From Gelidibacter sp039916245 (lineage in GTDB: Bacteria; Bacteroidota; Bacteroidia; Flavobacteriales; Flavobacteriaceae): a stretch of 10,071 bases of DNA. The DNA is taken from assembly GCF_039916245.1 (NCBI RefSeq), contig NZ_JBDSLS010000044.1:1-10071 (forward strand), read 5' to 3'. The notes beneath the pieces were generated by a model. It did not search any database, was not told where the DNA came from, and saw only the letters and a program-made list of their open reading frames with translations. A program made the position numbers and the translations under genes. Below are positions 1 through 6,068 of this stretch, piece by piece. The number at the start of each line of letters is the position of its first letter. The stretch's first letter is position 1.

Positions 1-564
1 AATATTAAGAATATCGGCTATTTATGGCAACCCAAATTGAATATGTACTACGTTGCTGCCAAAGAAACAATGAAGTCGGGATTATTGCCTAAAATATTTG
101 CCTATGTGGGCTCGATCAGTATTGAGCGCACCTGGAGAGCAGAAGGTAAGGAAGTGAATCGTCAGGTCAAAATGAGTGATATCACTATGATTTCGAAAGC
201 TCTTGATGATGGATGGGTCATTACCTTTCCGCAGGGTACCACCACACCGTTTAGACCTATCCGAAAAGGAACGGCGCATATTATAAAGCGTTACAAACCG
301 ATTGTTGTACCTGTTGTGATTGACGGGTTTAGACGTTCTTTCGATAAAAAGGGACTTCGCGTCAAAAAGAAAAATATTCTTCAGTCGATGGAGATTAAAG
401 CGCCTTTGGTTATCGATTACGAAAATGAAACTATCGATCAGATCGTAGAAAAAATTGAATACGCCATTGAGCAGCACCCTTCGTTTCTAAAAGTAATTCC
501 ACAAGAAGAACTGAAGGCACAAGAGGAATTGAATAAGCTCAGAAGGTATAAAGTAGAGGAGTAA
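1..564 (+). CDS. Lysophospholipid acyltransferase family protein (PlsC/LPLAT type), 5' end outside window
   Basis: Probable acyltransferase that moves an acyl chain onto a lysophospholipid such as 1-acyl-glycerol-3-phosphate at the inner face of the inner membrane. The reading frame is open from base 1 (187 codons visible), so the gene starts upstream; the TTG at 37 is internal. Visible LPLAT blocks: YVAAKE, then GSISIER matching the G-x5-R substrate-binding block, then FPQGTTTPF at about bases 226-252, the counterpart of FPEGTR, and VVPVVIDGF for the block IV proline region. The catalytic H-x4-D block must lie upstream of the window and was not seen. Gln replaces the usual Glu in the FPEG block; from memory this is normal in the flavobacterial branch. 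The charged C-terminal tail ends at the TAA in 562-564, just before a shared terminator. The family call is firm; the exact substrate is not known. Confidence 0.88.
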   Translation, partial: NIKNIGYLWQPKLNMYYVAAKETMKSGLLPKIFAYVGSISIERTWRAEGKEVNRQVKMSDITMISKALDDGWVITFPQGTTTPFRPIRKGTAHIIKRYKPIVVPVVIDGFRRSFDKKGLRVKKKNILQSMEIKAPLVIDYENETIDQIVEKIEYAIEQHPSFLKVIPQEELKAQEELNKLRRYKVEE

Positions 565-573
565 GCCGTAAGC

Positions 574-610
574 ATTGAAAAAACTAGATTATAACTCTAG
601 TTTTTTCAAT
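574..610. terminator. Bidirectional intrinsic terminator, 15-bp perfect stem
   Basis: ATTGAAAAAACTAGA (574-588) and its exact reverse complement (596-610) flank a 7-base loop. The stem gives a run of six T on either strand (601-606 on plus, complement of 578-583 on minus), so it can terminate both the acyltransferase transcript and the converging sigma-factor operon. The minus-strand gene stops at 589-591, so the right arm lies inside its last codons. The stem is AT-rich, so its strength is inferred. Confidence 0.8.
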
Positions 611-1230
611 TCTTTATAATTCCTATTAAGTTTACTGAGCAGCAATCCATAGATCAACCAGTAGAAAAACAGTAAGACGGCTGCGAAAACAGCAATTATA
701 CCCGCGAAAATCAATATGGTTTTGGCGTAGAACATAAACGCTTCGCCATTCGCAGCAGCGGTTTGCGCTTTACTGATAAAGGCTTTGTCCTGGTCAAATT
801 CAATGTATAGCACGGCCACAAACGTAATCGCCATGAAGGCCAGATTGAAAAACACATAATTCTTAACTGTTTTTCGAGTTCTTAAAATATTCTCCATCAA
901 TACTTTGGCGTTGTCTGTCACTGAGATTTTCCTGTAATTCTTATAGAATAAGAAGAAGAAATAAGCCAACACCACATATCCTAAAACAGTTAGGGGAATG
1001 ATGAGGTAATCAGAGTCCATTTTATCAAAATGTTGTGCGTTTTCTGTGTCCTTTAAGAAAAAGGATAGGCATGCCCATAAGGCAAACTCCAACAGACTGA
1101 TGATAAAGATCCATTTAACGATCGATGAGGAGCGTTTTAGGATCATTTTATATATAGCATCAGCAGAAACTTTAGGGTACTCTGTATCCTGCTGTTTCCA
1201 GTGTTTTTTTAATAGTTCTAATTCGTCCAT
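589..1230 (-). CDS. Four-helix membrane protein cotranscribed with an ECF sigma factor; possible sigma partner
   Basis: 213-residue integral membrane protein of unproven function. A cytoplasmic-looking N-terminus (about 1-36, starting MDELELLKKHWKQQ) is followed by four hydrophobic segments at about 38-58, 74-97, 124-143 and 168-197. The basic, Lys/Asn-rich C-terminus reads LLLSKLNRNYKELKK. The ATG lies 4 bases after the stop of the sigma-factor gene, so the two are very likely cotranscribed and perhaps translationally linked. This position is where many ECF operons keep an anti-sigma factor, but I see no zinc-binding H-x3-C-x2-C motif and no DUF4974/FecR-like domain, so a regulatory role is inference from context. 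From memory, similar flavobacterial proteins carry the name 'beta-carotene 15,15'-monooxygenase' in databases; nothing in this sequence supports that activity. The final codons form part of the terminator stem. Confidence 0.85.
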   Translation of the reverse strand: MDELELLKKHWKQQDTEYPKVSADAIYKMILKRSSSIVKWIFIISLLEFALWACLSFFLKDTENAQHFDKMDSDYLIIPLTVLGYVVLAYFFFLFYKNYRKISVTDNAKVLMENILRTRKTVKNYVFFNLAFMAITFVAVLYIEFDQDKAFISKAQTAAANGEAFMFYAKTILIFAGIIAVFAAVLLFFYWLIYGLLLSKLNRNYKELKKLEL

Positions 1231-1234
1231 ATAC

Positions 1235-1729
1235 TTAAGGATTAAGTATTGTTTTTAATTTGTTTTTAATCCTGTTCATTTTCACTCGGGCATTGACCTC
1301 ACTAATCCCTAAAGTTTCGCTGATTTCGCGATAATCTTTTTCTTCTAAATAAAGAAAAACGAGGGCTTTTTCAATATCATTTAATTGATGAACGGCTTGA
1401 TACAATAATTTCAATTGTTGCTCTTCCGTGTCATCATATTCTTCAGCCTTGATTTTAAATTGAAAGGTTTCCAATTCATAAGTGTTGACTGTGCGCTTTG
1501 ATTTTCGGTATAAGGTGATGGCAGTATTTAGACCTACACGATACATCCACGTGCTGAATTTTGCGTCGCCACGGAACTTCGGATAGGCCTTCCAAAGCTG
1601 TATCGTGATTTCCTGAAACAAATCATTATGGGCATCTCTATGGTTTGTATATAGCCTACAAACTTTGTGCACAATGTTTTGATGCTCTTCAAGCAACGCG
1701 ACAAAATTATGTTCTAATTCTTTGTCCAA
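1235..1729 (-). CDS. ECF-type RNA polymerase sigma factor
   Basis: 164-residue sigma-70 family factor of the extracytoplasmic-function group, which directs core RNA polymerase to a dedicated promoter set. Region 2 spans about residues 10-78. It includes the 2.2-like stretch DLFQEITIQLWKAYPKF and the -10-recognition stretch FSTWMYRVGLNTAITLYRK. An acidic linker (EEYDDTEEQQ, about 96-105) leads to region 4 at about 105-160, with a helix-turn-helix around DYREISETLGISEVNARVKM for -35 recognition. Length is typical of ECF factors. The start is constrained: an in-frame TAA lies four codons upstream (complement of 1739-1741), no ATG precedes the conserved N-terminus, and TTG at 1729 is the best candidate. 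First gene of a two-gene operon with the four-helix membrane protein. The signal it answers is unknown. Confidence 0.93.
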   Translation of the reverse strand: MDKELEHNFVALLEEHQNIVHKVCRLYTNHRDAHNDLFQEITIQLWKAYPKFRGDAKFSTWMYRVGLNTAITLYRKSKRTVNTYELETFQFKIKAEEYDDTEEQQLKLLYQAVHQLNDIEKALVFLYLEEKDYREISETLGISEVNARVKMNRIKNKLKTILNP

Positions 1730-1897
1730 TTCTGATGGTTAGTTGTGCTATTAGTAGAAGAATGTAGGAGATTGTTACAGAAATACTGGTTTATTTTTAA
1801 AAATATTAAGTGTGAAATTAATCTTGAATAAACACTTTGATTAAGATGAATTATAAATCTGATAAATAATGAGTTGAATAGTCACTATAGAGAACGT

Positions 1898-2495
1898 CTA
1901 TGGTTGTTTTAAAAGGCCTAAAACAATAAAAAACTGCGCCAAGCCATAAGTGAGCATGATGCTGATGCTTGAAAACGGCAACGGCATATAAAATTTATTC
2001 AAGGCCAAAATGCTATCTGAAATCACGAACAATATAGCGCCAATAAACACGAAAATAAAACTTTTTTGAGACACTTTTTTCTGTCTTAAAAACGCCGAAA
2101 TGATCATCAATAAAATAACGAGGATGTAAAAAACGACGGGAATTAATAAGTCGCCCAAGTTATTTTTGAGCAGATAAAAAAGTCCGAAGGCATAAAAAGT
2201 TAAAACGATAATTAAGCCAATGGGATTTGTTTTGGGATTTCTATTTCTGAAAAACACCAAACATTAAAAGGACATCACCAGATAAAGAGAAAATAAGTGC
2301 ATTTGAAATCCATATTCTCGTTTTTAGAATCATCATTTTGCTCTGGACGAAAAAATAGAGAATTAAAGAAATGAGTAGTAAAGGTTTTGTTAAATAATGC
2401 CATCGGGATAAATTTTCAACGCTTCCGCAGATGAGTTCCGCCATAAGAAGCAATAGGAATAAAATCGTAAATTTTTTTTCAGTTGTGGTCAGCAT
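1898..2495 (-). pseudogene. Broken YhhN / lysoplasmalogenase-like membrane protein gene (internal deletion with frame change)
   Basis: Two minus-strand frames together resemble one YhhN-family protein (TMEM86 relatives, which hydrolyse the vinyl-ether bond of lysoplasmalogen in animals; the bacterial role is poorly known). The first piece, 2495 down to 2241, starts with ATG, has two or three hydrophobic segments, contains the family block GDVLLMF, and stops after GVFQK. The second piece, 2260 down to 1898, has no ATG start. It resumes at FFRNRNPKTNPIG and carries the late family blocks (LIPVVFYILVI, AFLRQKK, SDSILALNKF, TYGLAQFFIVLG). The pieces overlap by 20 bases in different frames. In intact relatives, as I recall them, roughly 25 residues including a membrane segment separate GDVLLMF from the RN-rich block; they are missing here. 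The total of 598 bp is shorter than the roughly 650-700 bp expected. A single base slip would not explain the missing segment, so a deletion is the better reading. A short residual protein could still be made. Confidence 0.78.
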
Positions 2496-2572
2496 CGGTT
2501 GGAATTTGTTTCTAAGATACTAAAATGCTAGAATTATATGCTTTAAAAATGATTGTCCAATTCATCCTCAAA

Positions 2573-2588
2573 TTCTGACAGTTCAGAA
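2573..2588. promoter_or_regulatory. Small dyad upstream of the receptor promoter (possible operator)
   Basis: TTCTGA (2573-2578) and its reverse complement TCAGAA (2583-2588) flank CAGT. The dyad sits 9 bases before the -33 element of the receptor promoter, a position compatible with an activator or repressor site. A 6-bp dyad can occur by chance in AT-rich DNA, so the regulatory reading is weak. Confidence 0.2.
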
Positions 2589-2597
2589 CTTATGAAT

Positions 2598-2627
2598 TTT
2601 GATTCTGCTTGTTTCGATACACATTTG
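2598..2627 (+). promoter_or_regulatory. Bacteroidota-type promoter for the TonB-dependent receptor gene
   Basis: TTTG at 2598-2601 and CACATTTG at 2620-2627 fit the Bacteroidota primary-sigma promoter (TTTG near -33, TAnnTTTG near -7). The spacing is 18 bases and the only mismatch is in the TA of the second box. A start near 2633-2636 would leave a leader of about 20 bases before the ATG at 2654. Confidence 0.5.
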
Positions 2628-2653
2628 TACTATCAACAAATCCATCAAGTATT

Positions 2654-4807
2654 ATGAAAGCGTTTATTCCAGTACTCTTGTTTTTTATAACTTCTATCAG
2701 TTTCTCACAAACTACAATTTCAGGGAAAGTAACCGATGCCAAAGGGTTGCCCATTGAAGGTGCCAACGTTTATCTGGAAGGTTCTTATGATGGCGGTTCT
2801 ACGGATAGTTCTGGTGTGTTTTCTTTTACCACCAGCGAAACGGGAATAAAAACCTTAATCGTATCATTTCTCTCTTTTGAAACCTTTAAAAAGCTCGCTG
2901 AGGTCAAAACGATGACGAGTTTGCAGATCAGATTGAGAGAAGATGTCAATACATTGGATGCTGTAGAGCTGTCGGCAGGAGCTTTTGAAGCGGGCGACAA
3001 TAGCAAGGTTTCCGTATTAAAACCATTAGATGTTGTTACTACGGCAAGTGCTTTGGGCGATTTTGTAGGTGCGCTACAAACCTTGCCTGGAACTACAACA
3101 GTTGCAGAAGACGGACGTTTATTTGTGCGCGGTGGGGAAGCCGAGGAAACTCAGATTTTTATTGATGGCATTCGGGTATTCACGCCGTATACGCCAACCA
3201 CCAATAATGCGCCAACCCGTGGACGCTATTCGCCATTTTTGTTTGATGGTATTACGTTTTCCACTGGCGGTTATTCGGCGGAATATGGTCAGGCACTTTC
3301 TAGCGTATTGTTGCTGAATACTATTGATGAAGCCGATCAAAACAAAACAGATGTCAGTCTGATGACTTTAGGTGGAGGTGTCGGCAATTCTCGAAAATGG
3401 GATAAAAGTTCTTTGAGCGTGAATACTTCTTATATTAATTTGGCACCATACGTTGCTCTATTTAAGGATAGAAATGATTGGAAAAAACCTTATGAAGCGT
3501 TTTCAGGCGAAGCAGTGTTTAGACAACATTTTGATCGCGGATTACTGAAGCTTTACACTGCTTTTGAGACTACTTATTTTGAGTTGACCCAAGAGGACAT
3601 CAACTATGCTGAGGGTGTCCATTTTAAACTCAATAATAACAATCTTTATTTTAACGGCTCTTATCAAGGAATGTTGACCGATGTTTGGTCTGTTTCTGGC
3701 GGATTGAGTTACACGAATGGTCAAACCAAAGTTGGGATTATGGATAGCGATATTGCCAATACTGAAAACTCCTATCACGCCAAATTGATGTTCAAACGCC
3801 GATTTAGCAACCGTTTTAAATTGAATTTTGGTGCTGAATATTTTTCCACCCATTTCAATGAATACTATCAGGATGATCTGGTAGCATCTGCCAGTTACGG
3901 AGTCACAAATGACATTGCGGCCGCTTTTGTTGAAGCAGACGTTATTTTCTCAAAAAAGCTAGCGCTGAAAGCAGGTTTACGTGCAGATTATAGCGAGATG
4001 TTCAAATCTATGGAAGTAGCGCCGCGGTTGTCCTTGGCTTATAAAACCTCCAAAAGCAGTCAAGTGTCGTTAGCCTATGGCAACTTTTATCAAAACCCAA
4101 GTAACGCCATTTTGAAATTCGACCAAGATCTTAAATCAGAAAATACGACGCATTATATATTCAATTACCAATACAATGCGGAAGGGCGAATTTTCAGAGC
4201 GGAGGCTTATTATAAAAACTATAAGCACTTGGTAAAGTACGATACCGAATTCGTCGATTTTGATACTCATTTTTATAGTTCAGGGAGTGGTTATGCCAAG
4301 GGAATTGACTTGTTTTGGCGCGATAATAAAAATATCAAGAACGTCGATTATTGGATTAGCTATTCCTTTTTAGATACGAAACGGGATTATAAAAACTATC
4401 CCTATGCTGCGCAACCAAGTTTCGTCAATAGACATAACCTTTCTGTGGTGGGCAAATATTGGATCGAAGACTTAAAAAGTCAGGTCGGTTTCAGCTATGG
4501 TTTTGCTTCTGGCAGAAACTATACCGATCCTAATCACGACGGATTTTTAAATGCCAAAACCAATTGCTATAATAATTTGAGTCTGAATTGGGCGTATTTA
4601 TTGAGTCCTCAAAAGATTCTTTATTTTTCAGTAAACAATGCCTTGGGTTCTAAAAACATCAATGGTTATCAATTTTCAAACACGGTAGATGTGAATGGTA
4701 ATTATTCAAAAAGAGCCTTACGTCCTGCTGCAGATCAGTTTTTTTTCATAGGTTTCTTTTGGACAATCAGTGATAAAGGAACGGATAATCAGTTGAAGAA
4801 TTTATAA
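2654..4807 (+). CDS. TonB-dependent outer-membrane receptor with carboxypeptidase-regulatory-like N-terminal domain
   Basis: 717-residue outer-membrane transporter that imports a ligand using energy from the TonB-ExbBD system. ATG 2654 is chosen over the in-frame TTG at 2609 because it begins a clear signal peptide, MKAFIPVLLFFITSISFSQ, and lies downstream of the predicted promoter. Domains: CarboxypepD_reg-like beta-sandwich at about 20-100 (TISGKVTDAKGLPIEGANVY); plug at about 118-226 (LPGTTTVAEDGRLFVRGG, IFIDGIRV, FSTGGYSAEYGQALSSVL); then a 22-stranded-type barrel to the C-terminus. The likely last strand is FFFIGFFWTIS, followed by an 11-residue hydrophilic extension. No SusD-like lipoprotein gene follows, so this is a stand-alone receptor rather than a classical polysaccharide-utilisation pair; the ligand cannot be told from the sequence. 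Monocistronic: divergent from the broken YhhN gene and convergent with the next pair. Confidence 0.93.
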   Translation: MKAFIPVLLFFITSISFSQTTISGKVTDAKGLPIEGANVYLEGSYDGGSTDSSGVFSFTTSETGIKTLIVSFLSFETFKKLAEVKTMTSLQIRLREDVNTLDAVELSAGAFEAGDNSKVSVLKPLDVVTTASALGDFVGALQTLPGTTTVAEDGRLFVRGGEAEETQIFIDGIRVFTPYTPTTNNAPTRGRYSPFLFDGITFSTGGYSAEYGQALSSVLLLNTIDEADQNKTDVSLMTLGGGVGNSRKWDKSSLSVNTSYINLAPYVALFKDRNDWKKPYEAFSGEAVFRQHFDRGLLKLYTAFETTYFELTQEDINYAEGVHFKLNNNNLYFNGSYQGMLTDVWSVSGGLSYTNGQTKVGIMDSDIANTENSYHAKLMFKRRFSNRFKLNFGAEYFSTHFNEYYQDDLVASASYGVTNDIAAAFVEADVIFSKKLALKAGLRADYSEMFKSMEVAPRLSLAYKTSKSSQVSLAYGNFYQNPSNAILKFDQDLKSENTTHYIFNYQYNAEGRIFRAEAYYKNYKHLVKYDTEFVDFDTHFYSSGSGYAKGIDLFWRDNKNIKNVDYWISYSFLDTKRDYKNYPYAAQPSFVNRHNLSVVGKYWIEDLKSQVGFSYGFASGRNYTDPNHDGFLNAKTNCYNNLSLNWAYLLSPQKILYFSVNNALGSKNINGYQFSNTVDVNGNYSKRALRPAADQFFFIGFFWTISDKGTDNQLKNL

Positions 4808-4886
4808 GTTGATTTTTTCCTTCCTTAAGAATTGATTGTTCTTAGAATCATAGGTTATATCAATCGGAACTCTCAATTTTTTTGGA

Positions 4887-5066
4887 TTATGGTTTTAAAG
4901 CAGATTTCTTTATTAAATCCAAACATTCTTTATACGTGATTTGGAAAGGCATTTTGTTTTCTGGGTGGTACTCAGCCAATTTTTGGTAGATTTCCTTTCG
5001 AACATCCGTGCAGGTCTTCAGGTAGAAATCATCCCCATCGTCGTTATGATCAAATCTTTTCATCAT
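4887..5066 (-). CDS. Small conserved-looking protein of unknown function with Asp-rich N-terminal loop
   Basis: 59-residue soluble protein if started at the tandem ATG (5066 or 5063). The frame extends to a TTG at 5078, but the ATG pair is preferred. I do not recognise a named family. Just after the start it carries DHNDDGDDF, which resembles the first half of an EF-hand-like calcium loop (Asp-x-Asn-x-Asp-Gly) but lacks the acidic residue at position 12, where Lys stands. The rest is amphipathic and probably helical (VRKEIYQKLAEYH, then YKECLDLIKKSA). It has no signal peptide or membrane segment. It lies 25 bases downstream of the peroxiredoxin-like gene on the same strand and is probably cotranscribed with it. 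Codon use is like its neighbours, which supports a real gene. Function unknown; metal binding is speculation. Confidence 0.62.
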   Translation of the reverse strand: MMKRFDHNDDGDDFYLKTCTDVRKEIYQKLAEYHPENKMPFQITYKECLDLIKKSALKP

Positions 5067-5091
5067 AACTGCTTGCAATGGGAAAACGATC

Positions 5092-5661
5092 TTATGTTAC
5101 ATTGTCGCTTCGCCATTTTATATTGCAGCCTAAACTAGGTTTTTGGTCTTCTGATATGGGTTGATTGTTCAATAGGGCATCCAGTGCATTTGTAAGATCT
5201 TCTCCCGTTACAGGAATGTTATTTCCAGGCCTCGAGCTATCGAGTTGACCTCTATAAACCAGTTTTAAATCGGCGTCGAAAAGATAGAAATCTGGTGTGC
5301 AGGCAGCATCATAAGCTTTCGCTACCGACTGCGTTTGATCATATAAATAAGGAAAAATAAAACCTTCGTCGATCGCTAGCTTTTTCATGAATTCCGGACC
5401 GTCTTGTGGGTAGTTTTCAACGGCATTGCTGGCAATCGCAACAAATTCAATGCCTTTAGATTTGTATTCTTTTGCAAGTTTTGCCATTCGCGCATTCACA
5501 TGTTTAACAAACGGACAATGATTTGAAATAAACATAATAACCGTTCCGTTCACGCCTTTGCAATCTGCCAGGTTGCAATTTTCATTGCTTACCACGTCCA
5601 ATAATTTAAAATTCGGAGCTTGAGTGCCCAAAGGCAACATGTTTGAAGGAGTATTAGCCAT
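5092..5661 (-). CDS. Thioredoxin-fold peroxiredoxin-like protein (PRX-like1 type)
   Basis: 189-residue cytoplasmic protein of the AhpC/TSA-thioredoxin superfamily, probably a thiol-dependent reductase or peroxidase; its natural substrate is not established. The N-terminal block LGTQAPNFKLLDV is the usual peroxiredoxin/TlpA beginning. The active-site loop is FISNHCPFVKHV with Cys49 and no second Cys three residues on, so it is not a CxxC thioredoxin. Other family marks are IEFVAIASNAVENYPQDGPE, FPYLYDQTQSVAKAY, ACTPDFYLFD holding the probable cis-Pro123 next to Cys121, YRGQLDSSRP, and a conserved-looking C-terminal GCNIKW (Cys179). Cys121 or Cys179 could be the resolving Cys; this is inference. 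No signal peptide. ATG 5661 diverges from csaA (44 bases between starts), and the small acidic-loop gene follows. Length is normal for the group. Confidence 0.88.
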   Translation of the reverse strand: MANTPSNMLPLGTQAPNFKLLDVVSNENCNLADCKGVNGTVIMFISNHCPFVKHVNARMAKLAKEYKSKGIEFVAIASNAVENYPQDGPEFMKKLAIDEGFIFPYLYDQTQSVAKAYDAACTPDFYLFDADLKLVYRGQLDSSRPGNNIPVTGEDLTNALDALLNNQPISEDQKPSLGCNIKWRSDNVT

Positions 5662-5705
5662 AACGTTTTATTTTTTTATATTGCGAGCTATTTCAAATTT
5701 TAAGG

Positions 5706-6041
5706 ATGGAAAAGATAGTGACTTTTGAGGAGTTTACCAAAGTTGATTTACGTGTGGGGACCATCATTAAGGTCAATGATTTTCCACAGGCAAGAAATCC
5801 GTCCTATCAGTTAACCATTGATTTTGGTGCCTTAGGAATTAAAAAATCTTCGGCACAAATTACCTCACTTTATTCGAAGGAGGATTTGCTCAACAGACAA
5901 ATTATAGCAATCGTTAATTTTCCGAAAAAGCAGATTGCCAAATTTATGAGCGCATGTCTTGTAATGGGAGCTGTAAAAGATAAAGATGTGTGTTTATTGC
6001 GGCCAGAAATACATGTTAAAAACGGATCTACCGTAGCTTAA
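5706..6041 (+). CDS. csaA: CsaA-type tRNA-binding protein
   Basis: 111-residue protein that is a single EMAP-II/Arc1p-like tRNA-binding OB fold, as in Bacillus subtilis CsaA and Escherichia coli YgjH. These act as homodimers that bind tRNA; a chaperone or secretion-related role has been proposed for CsaA. Family blocks in order: FTKVDLRVGTI (10-20), VNDFPQARNPSYQLTIDFG (23-41), IKKSSAQIT (45-53), QIIAIVNFPKKQIAKFMSACLVMGA (65-89), VCLLRPE and the closing VKNGSTVA. Length is full for a stand-alone member, with no synthetase domain attached. ATG 5706 is preceded immediately by AAGG, one of the few purine-rich leaders in the window. It diverges from the peroxiredoxin-like gene and is followed after 27 bases by the acyltransferase pseudogene. 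Confidence 0.93.
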   Translation: MEKIVTFEEFTKVDLRVGTIIKVNDFPQARNPSYQLTIDFGALGIKKSSAQITSLYSKEDLLNRQIIAIVNFPKKQIAKFMSACLVMGAVKDKDVCLLRPEIHVKNGSTVA

Positions 6042-6068
6042 ATCAAAACATTTTAGAGGAAAAAACAT

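Noticed and set aside
589..1230. Naming the membrane protein a beta-carotene 15,15'-monooxygenase.
   Set aside because: It has four hydrophobic helices and no conserved His pattern or length of that enzyme family; the name looks like a propagated database error.
1730..1897. Intergenic 168 bp between the broken YhhN-like gene and the sigma factor, searched for promoter and terminator signals.
   Set aside because: AT-rich; no TAnnTTTG-type promoter and only a 5-bp imperfect hairpin (about 1877-1893) without a T run, so nothing is supported.
2609..2653. N-terminal extension of the TonB-dependent receptor from an in-frame TTG.
   Set aside because: It would put 15 residues ahead of a clear signal peptide and overlaps the predicted promoter; ATG 2654 is the better start.
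4822..4842. Hairpin TAAGAA/TTCTTA between the receptor gene and the small acidic gene as a terminator.
   Set aside because: Only about six AT-rich pairs and no T run directly after it on either strand.
5694..5702. Possible -7 box for the peroxiredoxin-like gene (TTTG on the minus strand preceded by TA).
   Set aside because: The spacing inside the box is off by one and no TTTG lies at the right distance upstream.
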